The notes under the pieces are model-generated. The model did no database searches and was not told the DNA's origin. It was given only the letters and a program-made list of their open reading frames with translations. A stretch of 64,000 nucleotides of DNA, from contig CM038719.1 of assembly GCA_021613375.1 (NCBI GenBank), positions 39,466,120 through 39,530,119 on the forward strand, written 5' to 3'. Position numbers and translations under genes: made by a program. Numbering within the stretch: the stretch's first letter is position 1; each line of letters begins with the position of its first letter. Shown here piece by piece: positions 36,660 to 50,999 of the stretch. This DNA comes from Megaleporinus macrocephalus (lineage: Eukaryota > Chordata > Actinopteri > Characiformes > Anostomidae).

Positions 36660-37435
36660 TTAAACTACAAATCCCATATGACTGGAAAGCTTTCCTTCCA
36701 GTTTTGGTGCTGCTAACACGGCAGTGGAAGGCACAGCCAATCACACTGGCCCATATGTGTTACGGGGAGGTAGGACTCCAGTAGAAACCGTGATTTAACC
36801 CTTTCTGCACCTCTAGGTTAATCATACATTAACAGATCGGGGACAATTCAATAATTGCTGGATATTAGTGGGGACACGTTCCCTTCCACTCATGCTAAAT
36901 CAATGTCCTTGACATTGGGGGGACCACAATTGCAAAAATCCCAATTTTAACGCCATCCTACTTTAAGAGTAGCTAAAAGGAGATATGAAGCAACACAGCA
37001 GTGAATATAAATATCTTTTGCAACACCACAGGCAACAAATTTGAAGATTGTGGTTAGACTTAATATTGACATATCTTTAGTTATGGAGTCGAAGCCCCTG
37101 GTTCATTTCTGAGTGTACAGTGTGTGTGTGTTTTTCATAGCCTGTATGTTTGACAGAGATAAAACAGTCACTCTTTATGCTGCCTTTCTCAGCATGGGGT
37201 GGTGCAGCTCGGGCCAGCGGAGGCCCAGAACTGTTCCAGAACTTTCCAACTAGCTTCATCCTTCCAAGGTTTCGACCTTTTGGTCTGCACTGCTTGCCAG
37301 CGCTCCTCAGTTGATGGGATATAATTTTGAAACCTGATCCAAATACCACAATTTTTTCAGCCTTCAGAGCCACACAGAACCTGCTTAAAGACGCTTTAGC
37401 TCTAGATCACGTTCAACAACCTCTCTGTCTCTCCT

Positions 37436-37466
<31 letters not shown>

Positions 37467-37762
37467 TGGCATGAGAGCTCTCGGATCTCATTCAGGCTTA
37501 AACAGCCAAAGCAGGAAAGACTACAAAACACAAAAGGAGAAGATCTGTTGTGTCACTTTGAATGTAAATCAAGGAGAAATTTATAGCGATTAATACGAAT
37601 AGAACTACATCATTCAGTGTTAGGAAAACAGAGCAGACAGCGTATCGTCACTGTCCAAATAAAAAAAAAGTAGAGGACAAAACCTGTTCTTACTTTTTCC
37701 AAGCTATTTTACAGCATTTCTATTGATCCATTCATCATAAAATAATCACACATTGTCAATGA
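36660..37762. other. Intergenic, no gene seen
   Basis: Includes a (CT)n at about 37434-37462 and a foldback repeat fragment at 37655-37760. The overlapping frames at 37077-37593 show no domain. Confidence 0.5.
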
Positions 37763-39402
37763 CCTGAAGAGGCGATAGTGAGTCACTGTAGTACCACTTT
37801 GTAACTGAAGGGGTGATAGTGAGTCACTGTAGTACCACTTTGTACCTGAAGAGGTGATAGTGAGTCACTGTAAAACCACTTTGTACCTAAAGAGGTGAAA
37901 GTGAGTTACTGCAGAACCACTTTGTACCTGAAGAGGTGATAGTGAGTCACTGTAGTACCACTTTTGTACCTGAAGAGGTGATAGTGAGTCACTGTAGTAC
38001 CACTTTGTACCTGAAGAGGTGATATTGAGTCACTGTAGTACCACTTTGTACCTTATGAGGTGATAGTGAGTCACTGTAGTACCACTTTGTATCTGAAGAG
38101 GTGATAGTAAGTCACTGTAGTACCACTTTGTACCTGAATAGGTGATAGTGAGTCAATGTAGTACCACTTTGTACCTGAATAGGTGATAGTGAGTCACTGT
38201 AGTACCACTTTGTACCTGAAGAGGTGATAGTGAGTCACTGTAGTACCACTTTGTACCTGAAGAGGTGATAGTGAGTCACTGTAGTACCACTTTGTACCTG
38301 AATAGGTGATAGTGAGTCAATGTAGTACCACTTTGTACCTGAAGGTGATAGTAAGTCACTGTAGTACCACTTTGTACCTAAAGAGGTGGTGATAGTGAGT
38401 CACTGTAATACCACTTTGTACCTGAAGAGGTGATAGTGAGTCACTGTAGTACCACTTTTGTACCTGAAGAGGTGATAGTGAGTCACTGTAGTACCACTTT
38501 GTACCTGAAGAGGTGATAGTGAGTCACTGTAGTACCACTTTGTACCTGAATAGGTGATAGTGAGTCAATGTAGTACCACTTTGTACCTGAAGGTGATAGT
38601 AAGTCACTGTAGTACCACTTTGTACCTAAAGAGGTGGTGATAGTGAGTCACTGTAATACCACTTTGTACCTGAAGAGGTGATAGTGAGTCACTGTAGTAC
38701 CACTTTTGTACCTGAAGAGGTGATAGTGAGTCACTGTAGTACCACTTTGTACCTGAAGAGGCGATAGTGAGTCACTGTAATACCACTTTGTACCTGAAGA
38801 GGTGATAGTGAGTCACTATAGTACCACTTTGTACCTGAAGAGGTGATAGTGAGTCACTGTAGTACCACTTTGTACCTGAAAAGGTGACAGTGAGTCACTG
38901 CAGTACCACTCTGTACCTAAAGAGGTGATGATAGTAAGTCACTGTAATACCACTTTTGTACCTGAAGAGGTGATAGTGAGTCACTGTAATACTATTTTGT
39001 ACCTGAAGAGGTGATAGTGAGTCACTGTAATACTATTTTGTACCTGAAGAGGTGATAGTGAGTCACTGTAGTACCACTTTGTACCTGAAGAGGTGATAGT
39101 GAGTCACTGCAGTACCACTCTGTACCTAAAGAGGTGATAGTGAGTCAATGTAGTACCACTTTGTACCTAAAGAGGTGATGATAGTAAGTCACTGTAATAC
39201 CACTTTTGTACCTGAAGAGGTGATAGTGAGTCACTGTAATACTATTTTGTACCTGAAGAGGTGATAGTGAGTCACTGTAATACTATTTTGTACCTGAAGA
39301 GGTGATAGTGAGTCACTGTAGTACCACTTTTGTACCTGAAGAGGTGATTGTGAGTCACTGTAGTACCACTTTTGTACCTGAAGAGGTGATAGTGAGTAAC
39401 TG
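37763..39402 (+). repeat. 41-bp tandem array, about 40 copies
   Basis: The unit contains 'ctgaagaggtgatagtgagt' followed by 'cactgtagtaccactttgta' and C. Length variants come from TTT/TTTT and GGTGGTGATAG changes. Higher-order duplications of ~248-250 bp (six units) are visible: 38301-38548 repeats at 38549-38796, and the block at ~38918 repeats at ~39168. Confidence 0.97.
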
Positions 39403-40228
39403 TTATTGAGAAGTGGAATCAGTCCAACATGTGAGGATGAAGAAATTGTCCCGACCCGTATTCCAACCTCTTGTCAATCATGTTGAAGGTGCTGCTCCCG
39501 GTTAGATCATTTAATTACAGGCAGCCAATGAAAGAACAGTAAACACAACGATGGCTGAAGGTCTTGGTTGGTGACCGCTGACACCCGTGTGGTAAAAAGC
39601 AACTAAACAAAAACTAATAATTAACTTTAATTAACTTAAAAAATAGTGTGAATGAAGAATTCTTTCAATCAAAGTTTTAGACGAGTAAATCTAGCTCAAT
39701 TGTTATTGTATGAAGGTATTACAGTTGTAACAATTGAAAGATCAGTTGCAACCTTATGCTGGGTATTTTTGATTCTCTAGATGAAAGTAATTGTACATTT
39801 TCTGCACATTTTAATGCGCAGTTACTGTTGATTTGCTGAATTTAACATACTGGGACACAAAAATACAATAAAATACAGTAGCAAAGGTTGTGACACATTT
39901 CCAACATGCCCAAAACCTATCAAATATATCAAAAATCAACATTTTCTTATGTTTATTTTTTTCCTGCACGATTAAAAAAGTAATTCAGACGGCCTTTAGC
40001 CTGTACTTAAATATTATGTACTGTGAGATTCGAAAGACATTTATTTACAGTTGAATTTTATTGAGTTCTGGTAACATGCAAACTATAAGTGTTGCTTCAA
40101 CACACTATTATGATTAACCATAATAATCATTTGTTAGATAAAATATGGCAACTTATTTAAATAGTTCAGAAGAATGTTTTCTTTCTTATGTGGAATTCCC
40201 AACATGCTGGACACTACAAACCTTCATT
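39403..40228. other. Intergenic AT-rich, no gene seen
   Basis: No open frame, repeat or RNA gene recognised. Confidence 0.5.
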
Positions 40229-40671
40229 TGTTCTAAAAACTTTCATTACTTTCAATATAAGTGAATGGAAAATGGTAATCCAAGTGATATTGGAGCATTT
40301 CTATTGGTCCATTCATCATAAAAATAAACAAAAATGGAGATGATTTTTTTGTTGGATGGTGACAATATTTTCCAGAGGTTCAAACTCCAAAGTGCTTGAG
40401 TTGCCATTGGACTGAAATATCAGTAACACGTTGCTTGACCTGTGCAGTAGTAAATTAGTGGTGGCATATATGCTATGATATATAATAAACAGAAATATAA
40501 CAATGTTAATGTTAGCATTGCTATTATTTACCATGACCCAGAAAAATTAAAGTTTGAGAATTTCAGTAATTTCAAATAAAATAAAGTCTACTACATGAAA
40601 AATCATTTTTTATGGAATGTCCTTTATAGTGGACAACAGGACATTGCTGATGACATATTTCTTGTTTTCAA
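40229..40671 (+). repeat. Dispersed ~450-bp duplicate, copy A
   Basis: Matches 42453-42913 in the same orientation along its length, including 'aactccaaagtgcttg', 'gttgcttgacctgtgcagt', 'gttaatgttagcattgc' and 'gatgacatatttcttgtttt'. It starts with a foldback-family motif ('tttctattggtccattcatc'). Confidence 0.8.
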
Positions 40672-40672
40672 C

Positions 40673-41183
40673 AGATATCAGTTCAGAGTCTAGAACACTG
40701 TGTACATATGAATTATGAAGTGATTCTACTGTATAGTTTTTAAATAAATGGCATCCAAAATCACCACCATGTTCAAGTGTATTTTAGTGAGAATTGTAAT
40801 TTAACACATTAAATGGTATTAAATGTTTATAATAATAACAGATATCAGTCCAGGGTTTTTTTTATTAAGGCAATAGTTAAATTTAATATTAATTACAAAC
40901 TGTTTATTATTTATTGTATTGTCCTGAAAGAACAGTTAATATCTTCTAGAAACTAGAGGTTTATTGTTATTTATAAAATCCAATGTATTTAAGAAATTTA
41001 AGGATTTTCAGTTACCATATGCCAAATGTCTTGGTAAAAAAAACATTGGAATATGTACCAAAATTTAAAGTGTATTAAATATATTGCCCTTTCATTAAAG
41101 GAGTTCTTGAGAATAAGCCTTTAGTTCACAAGTAAAATTCACAACTTTATAAAATAGCAATTTCTAATAGTAATCCATAAAGT
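40673..41183 (+). repeat. Tandem ~510-bp duplication, first copy
   Basis: Starts 'acagatatcagttcagagtc'. It includes 'caccaccatgttcaagtgta', 'acagatatcagtccagggtt' and 'ggattttcagttaccatatg', all of which recur in the same order in the next block. Confidence 0.85.
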
Positions 41184-41645
41184 CAACAGATATCAGTTCA
41201 GAGTCTAGAACACTGTGTACATATGAATTATGAAGTGATTCTACTGAACATGGTCAATATCACCACCATGTTCAAGTGTATTTTAGTGAGAATTGTAATT
41301 TAACACATTAAATGGTATTAAATGTTTATAATAATAACAGATATCAGTCCAGGGTTTTTTATTAAGGCAATAGTTAAATTTAATATTAATCACAAACTGT
41401 TTTTTTTTGTTGCCAATGCTTAATGCAACAAGTACTGTTTTTAAAATGTCCAATGTATTTAAGACACATAATATGCCACAGGCCAAAACAAATTTTAAGT
41501 ATGTTTAAGTTTAAATTCTGTTTAAGGGACGTATTTGTAGGGATTTTCAGTTACCATATGCCAAATTTCTTGGTAAAAAAAACATTGGAACATGTTTCAA
41601 AATTTAAAGTGTATTAAATATATTGCCCTTTCATTAAAAAAGTTC
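41184..41645 (+). repeat. Tandem ~510-bp duplication, second copy
   Basis: Second copy of the block above, with a short deletion after GATTCTACTG and a different middle segment near 41405-41540. Confidence 0.85.
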
Positions 41646-42376
41646 TTGTTTTCTTCATATTCTCCTTGTATGTTGAATAACTAGATATGGTGGTGAAGTT
41701 AGTGGGTACTATGTGCTTAGTTATAAGTTGTGATGAGCGATGAACTCAATCAGTACTGATTAAAAAATTCCCAGGTTGGCAGGTCTGGTATTATGATATG
41801 GAATTGAAATACATGGTGATTTCTGATTCACATTGACTTTCACTATAGCACTACTTGACTGTACAGTTGTATAAAGATCTTTATGGTATTTAAAGCTAAC
41901 TGGCTTTTCCTCTAATCACGTCCGCACCCACCTCGTTCTCAGTCAGCTCACTAGATCTTCTCCCTTTCATAGCAACTGTTGGAAAAGCTTTGCGGTCCAC
42001 TGGCCCCATTCAACCTACTGAGAAGCTGTAGCATATGTGTACGTGACCTGTAGAGCGCGAATCCAAAAAGAACAACAGTAATGTGTTTGAAGTCCATATA
42101 CCTCACTAAAGCCTTGATGCCATTAGATACCGGGGCTGGTATCAGAAGCAGGCCTGGCGTGCAGGAAGCCTGTGTGTTATCTGCCAAGTGTGTGTGGGAG
42201 AGTATCAGAGCTGAGCCTATCTCTGAGCCCACACTGCTGGACACGGGCACGCACAGGACTGCCAAAGACACAAGCCCTGCCCACCAGGCCAGGACGTCCT
42301 GAACTTTCAGCAGGCGTGGTGTTGACCCTGGCTTTGTAGCTGTATGTTTGTTTGCCAGTCATAATTTGGTAGAGTG

Positions 42377-42380
<4 letters not shown>
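41646..42380. other. Intergenic, no gene seen
   Basis: Overlapping frames on both strands near 41951-42362 have no recognisable domain. Confidence 0.4.

Positions 42381-42381
<1 letters not shown>

Positions 42382-42432
<51 letters not shown>
42382..42432. repeat. (TA)n microsatellite
   Basis: About 25 TA units directly upstream of duplicate copy B. Confidence 0.95.
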
Positions 42433-42437
<5 letters not shown>

Positions 42438-42452
42438 ATGTCCAAGAAGGCC

Positions 42453-42913
42453 AAGAACTTTCATTACTTTTAATGTTACTGAATGAAAAAAGGTAATTCA
42501 AGTGATTTTGGAGCATTTCTATTGGTCCATTCATCAGAAAAATCAACAAAAATGGAGAATATATTTTACAAGGTACAAACTCCAAAGTGCTTGTGTTGCC
42601 ATTGGCAACACTTTGCTTGACCTGTGCAGTGCTAAATTAGTGGCAGCAAATATGCTGCCATTGGTTGCCATGATATATAATAAACAGTAATATAACAGTG
42701 TTAATGTTAGCATTGCCACTATTTGCCACGACCCAGAAAAAATTTAATTTGAGAATTTCAGTAATTTCAACAAAAATAAAATTAGTCTACTAGATGAAAA
42801 AACATGTCACCATGTTTGTTTGTTTTTTTAAAAACATTTTAAATTATTTTTTATGGAATGTGCTTTATAGTGGACAATGGGACATTCGTGATGACATATT
42901 TCTTGTTTTCTGT
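42453..42913 (+). repeat. Dispersed ~450-bp duplicate, copy B
   Basis: Direct-orientation partner of 40229-40671, with an extra ~50-bp AT-rich insertion near 42800-42850. Confidence 0.8.
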
Positions 42914-43436
42914 TCTGCATCAGACAAAAATCTGTCTACAACATCAGCACCAACTCAATCCTAGAAAATAATGTCAATGAAAACTGAGTAAACAAACATT
43001 GTTTACCTTTTTTGATACCATTTCCACTTTTGGTAGTATAGGAAATATTTCAAATGCACTGTATATGAATATAAACAGAAACAAATAATACCACATTCCA
43101 AAGATTACCATTTTTTTTATTAAAATTTTTTAAAAATCAGGTTTAAACAGTTTTTAGGCCCACTATCTAAACCTGTGTTTATCACTCCAAACCTTGAGCC
43201 AAAGTTTCACACTTTCCACACGTACTACCCAACTTCTCTTACGGCCCATTTCATTTTAATGTTCTATTTTTAAAATGTACCATTATGTAACATTTTATAA
43301 TAAATTAGGAATAAGTTAAATTAGTAAAAATTCAAAATAAATTAGTAATGAATTTACATGTTTACAGAGCTTACATATTGCACAATGATCTCTGCCTCAA
43401 ATTCCTAGATACAACAGATTTATACCTAAAACAGAT
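42914..43436. other. Intergenic AT-rich, no gene seen
   Basis: No frame or repeat recognised. Confidence 0.5.
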
Positions 43437-44399
43437 CAAGTGGTTTTCAACCTGTGTGTACTGCAAGGGGGCCGTAGGCCAAAAATCTTTTTTATTTTTA
43501 TTTTTTTGCTAAGTATTTTTTTCTCCAATAAATAGATCATTCAGCATATTTAGTTCATTTATTTGCCAAAAAACAAAATGTGTTCAGTTTGAATTCTTTG
43601 ATTGGTTTGGCATTTTACAGTCACATGACATGCAGTGCTAGCTAGTGGATTAACTAGCAAGTTAGTTAGCTACTTCAGTCTGAGTGAAGCTGTGGTCTTG
43701 TATACACATCATGGATAAATGGTTAAAAACAGGGTCTTTGACAACAAAAGACCCCGAAGCTGGACCATCTACAAGTGAAGCAGCCGCTGTATCTCTTTCT
43801 GAGAGAACCGAGAAAAGTAAGTATAAATCCAAAAGAAGAAAATACAGCAGTGAGTATCTAGCACTCGGCTTCACGTGCACAGGAACAGAAAACAAGCCGC
43901 TACCACAGCCAACCAAGTTACGTCCACATTTGGAGACTAAACACAGCGAGTATGAATCTAAACCTGTGTAATTTTTTGAGAATAAACTTAAAGAAGACCA
44001 AAGCAGGAAAAAGACCCTTGAATTATTTGCTCTGGAACCGATAATGCTAAAGCTGTTGAGGCTTCCTACCGTGTTGCGCAGCTTATAGCAAAGGCTGGAA
44101 AGGCTGGACCAGATACAGGACTAGGCTTAATGTTGAGCCAGACCTCCGTTTACAACTTTCTGCTCTTCAACCTGACGTCCACCACTTGGTAGCTGGCAGA
44201 CAATCTGATTAGGTGAGTGACAGAAAGTGCTGTAGATGGTTTGTTTCTCTTGTTGTGTGATTATACAGTCAGTTTCAGGTCGTATGGATGGTTCACTGTA
44301 TTTGGTTTTAAACGGCAATAAAAATATTCTGGGGGGCCGTGGAAAGTTTTGTGGTGGGTTAAGTGGGCCTTGGGTTGCAAAAGGTTGGGAACCCCCGAA
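43437..44399 (+). mobile_element. hAT-type transposon remnant
   Basis: The left end 'caagtggttttcaacctgtg' and right end 'gcaaaaggttgggaaccccc' are inverted relative to each other, in the form CAgTGGTTcyCAACC typical of hAT elements. The interior carries the N-terminus of a ZBED-type transposase. At ~960 bp it has lost most of the coding region. Confidence 0.65.
43711..43971 (+). pseudogene. hAT transposase N-terminus (ZBED5/SCAND3-like), truncated
   Basis: The frame starts MDKWLKTGSL and continues GPSTSEAAAVSLSERTEKSK, YSSEYLALGFTCTGTE and LRPHLETKHSEYESKPV. This is the signature of the BED-finger hAT transposases that gave rise to ZBED5-like genes. The CxxC half of the BED finger (between LPQ and the LRxHLETKH part) is deleted, leaving only the HxxxxH half. 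The frame ends in a TAA where the family reads Gln before FFENKL. FFENKL and later remnants follow out of frame. Confidence 0.7.
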
Positions 44400-45900
44400 T
44401 TACAGGTTTTAGAAACATAACAAATGCATATTATTGGACAGCTTATCTCTCTTACTCCCATAAAATGTGGTTACTGAGAGGCGGCCATATTTAAAAAAAA
44501 AAAGGCAGAACTTCTGTTGTGAAGGACACACCCCAACACATGATACATCAGTGGAAAGACCAGGATGTCCTCTACATGGCACAGCAGGTTTTAGCAAGGT
44601 ACCTTATTTAGTTTTTGAAATATCTTTTGGAGACTCATGTCCCCTCCATAGAACAAAAATAAATGACCAGGTCTTATGAGGGTAGGGTTTGATATTATGG
44701 CATGTAAATGAATAACACTTGATAAAAATCTCATATAACATAATAAATATTATTTGCTTTATGTTTCTTCAAATAAGTTATAGTTATAATTTTATAATAT
44801 AATTATAGTTATAATATACTATAATTATAATTATAATTATAGTTATAATATAATTTTAACAATTTATATTTCTCTTTAGGGCAAAGCCAACAACCCAGGA
44901 TAGAAGCTGCAAAGGGAATCAGCGCTGGAGGAACAGCAGCCCAGGAAGCTGGCATAAGAACAGGATGGGGAGCCAGTACTGAAGAAGCAGCTATAGGACG
45001 GGAGCATGGGAGCTGGCACTGGAGACCTGTGTGGAGCTGCTGCTTATCTCCCCTGCTGTGGTGAACTCTATAACTGCTGCATTGTCAGCCACCCACTCAG
45101 CAACACAAGGGCCAGAGCCACACTGGTATAGCCCACCCCTCCAAACCAAAGAATCTTGGGGATTTTCCTCTTTCCTAAGCCAAGGGTCAAAGGCAAACTG
45201 GAGGAGGTCCCAGAACTTGGCCGGCGAGTGAGTAGCCTCGTCCCAGGAAGCCAATGCATAGACCCCCATCCATCTCCAAGGCATGCACGTGTAGCAACAA
45301 GACCGCAAGAACCTCTTTAGCCTCCTTAGAGCAGAACAACCCACTGTGATGGACCAGGCACTCACCCAGCACTATCCCAGAGCACTGTCTGCTTGGGATG
45401 GGCCACCTGGCCTTGGCCTTGGTGTTGGCCATGTTGAGTATGCTACTCTTTGCAACCTTTGTCTGCAAAGTCTTCTGAAATGATTGGGGTTTGCAAGCAG
45501 GTTGCATGCGCAGAGTAGGTTTCTTAAGGCAAATCCAATCCTATCAATCCATAATCCATATTCTATCCATAAGCAACAACCAGGTAACCAGGCAGGAACT
45601 TGTCAAACAAGAAAACCAGAGACTGTGCAAAGCAAAGACCAGACGAAGAGGTATATATCAGAAAGTAAACAAGCTCACAACTATCTGCAAATGTGTACAA
45701 TGGGGGAGAAGGAGCAGGAACTGGAATGAGCTATTCCAGACTAGGGTGGTTTGAATAGGAGTCTCCTAGAGGAGAAGAGATGTTGTGACATTGGGACGTT
45801 GTTATCCAGTATTTTGGAATTTGGAAACCATATAATAGACAATAGATACAAAAACCATGGAGTCTATCAGGTTTCAGGCCAAGTGCTCCACAGGTGCACC
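44400..45900. other. Intergenic, unassigned repeat-like sequence
   Basis: 44880-45480 is more GC-rich and holds overlapping minus frames (44991-45365, 45187-45507) with no domain I recognise. It may be a decayed retroelement. A TTATAAT-rich stretch lies at 44770-44870. Confidence 0.35.
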
Positions 45901-45919
45901 AACAAGAGTCATTGGACTA

Positions 45920-46545
45920 GAGTCCAACCCCTCCAGCACTCAACATCCTCAACAGTACTGTAACGGCTATGGACTCCTACAAGTTCCTGGGCACAATAAT
46001 CTTCAAGGACTTGAAATGGGACTGCAACATCAGCACCATCACCAAGAGAGCTCAGCAGAGGCTGTGCTTCCTACAGTAGATGAGGAAGTTCAACCTGCCC
46101 AAGGAGCTGATGGTGCAGAGCGCCACCATAGAATCTGTCCTCACCGCATCCATCACAGTGTGGGGCAGCTCAGCCACCGAACACCTCACCCACAGACTGC
46201 AGCGCATCATCAGGTCTGCAGAGAGAACCATCGGTGTGAAGTTACCCTCCCTACTCACGGCCAGAACCAGGAAGCGGGCAGAGAACATCGTCCGTGATCC
46301 ATCACACCCTGGACATCACCTGTTCCAGTATCTTCCCTCAGGTCGGCGTTTCAGCCAGTTGAGGATCATGACCTCCAGACTACAGAGAAGCTTCTTCCCA
46401 CACGCCATCACACTCATGAACATTACACACTACAATCTGGATACAGTCTACTACATACATCCATATCCAGATGTTCTCTCTTCTTTCTCTGTACAGCACT
46501 TTTGACCAATAAAGTCCAATTCTGATTCTGATTCTGATTCTACAC
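45920..46545 (+). pseudogene. L2-type LINE, 3' end of reverse-transcriptase ORF
   Basis: The frame reads YKFLGTIIFKDLKWDCNIS, AQQRLCFLQ, a TAG stop (46077-46079), then MRKFNLPKELM, SVLTASITVWGSSATE, DPSHPGHHLFQYLPSGRRF and SFFPHAITLMN. This is the post-RT C-terminal region of fish L2-clade non-LTR retrotransposons. The element ends in a (TGATTC)n tail at 46519-46541, as L2 and CR1 elements do. It is 5'-truncated, and the in-frame stop replaces the usual Gln/Arg. Confidence 0.85.
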
Positions 46546-46576
46546 TCGCCTACATCCGTAACATGATTAAGCTGTA

Positions 46577-48090
<1,514 letters not shown>

Positions 48091-48092
48091 TA

Positions 48093-49430
48093 TATTTTAA
48101 TAGATAAGAGCACAAGTGCCTCAACTATAAATCAATGTGGACATTGTGAGCCCCCACGTTCTAGTCTAAATAAAGTGACCAGTGTAATTACACTAACAGT
48201 GGGTACGTGGATGGCTGGACGATGGGAGTTAAAGTCCAGGGCCAAGTGCTGGTCCTGATCCATCCCTGAACAAGAGGAAGTTGATTCTAGATCATTTTTC
48301 TTATTCTAAGAGTCACGATGAATGTGGGCCTCTGGGTATTACAGGGCCGTTCCCACGGTCCAGCCTCAGTCCAACACCAACAGAGAGTGAGTAAAACTCC
48401 GCGGCTGCGTCCATTAGCGTCCGCAAGAGTTGCCTGCCAGACTCCGACTCAATAATACATGCTGCAGGGTTTTTCAGTTAAGATTTCATGGGGGGGGGTG
48501 CAAAACAGGGCCGAAAGAGGTTTGTGGCGGCAGAGTAAGAGGGGGAGGCCGAGTCGGTTTACGGGTGATTTAGCTAAAAACACACACAGCTCAGAGTAAC
48601 GTAGCTGAGAGTGGGCGTGCGAGGGAGAGAGGCAGCCCAGTATAAGCCACAGAAATCGTCTTCTTCACTGGGAAAAACCCTTCCTCTGGCGCTCGCTCTC
48701 CTCACATAGCGCTCCTGGCTCAGCCGCCGAGAGGAAACGGGGCAAATAGACTTTTCAGGCAAATTCCTGCGTGCTTTTATGGGATCATAGTGAGCCTGGT
48801 GCAGCCAAAGCCCTTAATATCTCCAAATAATAGCTGAAATAGTTTTAAATTAGGGGGAAAGAGAGGAAGACGCAGCTGCCAGGAGATGGATTGTATTCCA
48901 GGTGTGTGTGTGTGTGTGACTGGGAGTCTACTTGTGGGTGAATACGGTGCCATGATGTCACTCTCCTGATCCGGCTGGAATGTGACTGCTTCCTGCGTGC
49001 AGATGACATCATAGTGACATCGGGGGCCCTGGAGCTGGGCTGCGCTAAAACAGACCCTCAGGACCTCCGGTGAGCTGCAGGCTGTCGTCCACAGGAAGCG
49101 GCCTGGGGGGGCTCGGAGTGTGTGTGTGTATGTGTGTGAGACCTTGGAGCGTTCAGGCCCTGACACGGTTCAGCAGGCGCATAAATCACCTGTGTGAGAG
49201 TTCGCTTCCAGCTGAACAGTCCACTTTCCCTGGGACGGTTCAACACTGAGCTTGGACGCTGGCTGTAGTAGACAGTGCATGATGTTCCACCAGCAATTTT
49301 TCCGGTTCTAGAACATCAAGCAGGTATTAACAGTACATGACCCCTCTGTCGCAAGTCAGGGACTCAGTAGTATAATAGATAGTATATAATAGTAGTATAA
49401 TAGTAGTATATAAACCCGGCCATGAGAACT
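48093..49430. other. Unique non-coding sequence, candidate regulatory DNA
   Basis: 48290-49260 is fairly GC-rich and free of the window's repeat families. It contains two short (GT)n runs (48901-48918, 49118-49137) and no convincing frame. Possible conserved non-coding elements downstream of ebf. Confidence 0.25.
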
Positions 49431-49434
49431 TGGT

Positions 49435-50725
49435 TTAAAGAATTGTCTCTACCAATATTTTGGGTTTAAAAATAGTCCCTATAAATATCTTGGATTTAAA
49501 TAATTGCCCCTATCAAAGTTTGGGCTTTAAATAATTGCCCCTACCAATATTTTGGGTTCAAAGAATTGCTCCAACCAATAATTTGGGATTAAAGAACAGT
49601 CCCTACCAATATTTTAGGTATAAGGAATTGTACTTACTATTATTTTGGGTTTAAAGAATTGTGCCTACCAATATTTAAGTGAACTTTTTAAGTGAGCTTT
49701 AAAAATTGTCCCTACCAGTATTTTGGTTTTTAAAGAATTGTCCCTACCAGTATTTTGGGTTTAAAGAACTGTCCCTACCAGTATTTTGGGTTTAAAGAAT
49801 TGTCCCTACCAGTATTTTGGGTTAAAGAATTGCCCTTACCAATATTTTAGGTATAAAGAATGGTCTCAAGTAATATTTTGGGTTTTAAGAATTGTCTGTA
49901 ACAAAATTATGGGGTTTAAAAATTGTTCCTATACATATTTTGGAATAAAATACATGCCCCTACCAATATTTTGGTTTAAAAAATTTGCTCCAACCAACAT
50001 TATGGGTTTAAGGAATTGTCCCTACCATTAGTTTGGGTTTAAAGCATTGTGCCTACTAATATTTTAGGTATAAAGAATTATCCCTACTTATATTTCGGGT
50101 TTAAAGAATTGTGCCTACTAATATTTAAGTGAACTTAAAAAATTGTCCAAAACAGTATTTCGGGTTTAAAGTATAGTCCCTATCATTATTTTGGGTATAA
50201 AGAATTGTTCCTAGGGATATTTTGGGTTAAAAGGATTGTCCATACCACTCATTTGGGTTTTAAAAATGGTTTCTATAAATATTTTGGAATAAAAGAATTG
50301 CCTCTATCAAAATTTGGGCTTTAAAGGTTTGCCCCTAGCAATATTTTGGGTTTGAAGAATTGTCCTCACCAATATTTTGGGTTAAAAGAATTTTCCCTAG
50401 AATTATTTTGGATTTACAGAATAGTCCCCACCAATATTATGGGTTTAAATCATTATCCCTGCTAATATTATGGGTTTAAAGAATTGTCCTTATCATTATT
50501 TTGGGTTTAAAGAATTGTCCCTACCAATATATTAGGTATGAAGAATTGTCCATAGTAAAATTTTGAGTTTAAGAATTGTCCCTACCAATATTTTAGGTAT
50601 GAAGAATTGTCCATAGTAAAATTTTGAGTTTAAAGTATTGTCCCTACCAATATATTAGGTATGAAGAATTGTCTATAGTAATATTTTGAATTTAAAGAAT
50701 TCTCCCTACCAGTATTTAAGTGAAC
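49435..50725 (+). repeat. ~31-bp AT-rich minisatellite, about 40 copies
   Basis: The unit is 'ttaaagaattgtccctacca' followed by 'atattttgggt'. Copies are diverged, with many substitutions and 1-3-bp indels. Local homogenisation is visible at 50510-50700 ('aggtatgaagaattgtc' three times). Confidence 0.93.
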
Positions 50726-50809
50726 TCTTTAGTGTCAAGGTGAAGGTTTGACATTTAGTAAAGCTATAAATGGTGCAGTTCATTTAAAACATGTAATTTT
50801 TTATATTAT

Positions 50810-50970
50810 TTAAACCCAACAGCCGCCGTTTACATTGGAAATTCTGGTTCCATTGACTTACATTAAAAGTAAAGCCAGATTTGGCCTCTCCTGTAAAGTT
50901 GCCATAAAGTTGTAGATACTTGTTTATCTTTGGACAGCGACGATATGATATATGGGAGGACATAACGATG
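50810..50970. repeat. Foldback repeat family fragment
   Basis: Contains 'cagccgccgtttacattgga' and 'ctctcctgtaaagttgccat', matching other copies of the family. Confidence 0.5.
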
Positions 50971-50999
50971 AACACAAGACATCCTCGCAGGGCTCGTGC

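Noticed and set aside
44991..45507. Minus-strand frames that might be a retroelement protein
   Set aside because: No RT, gag or other motif recognised; left as unassigned sequence.
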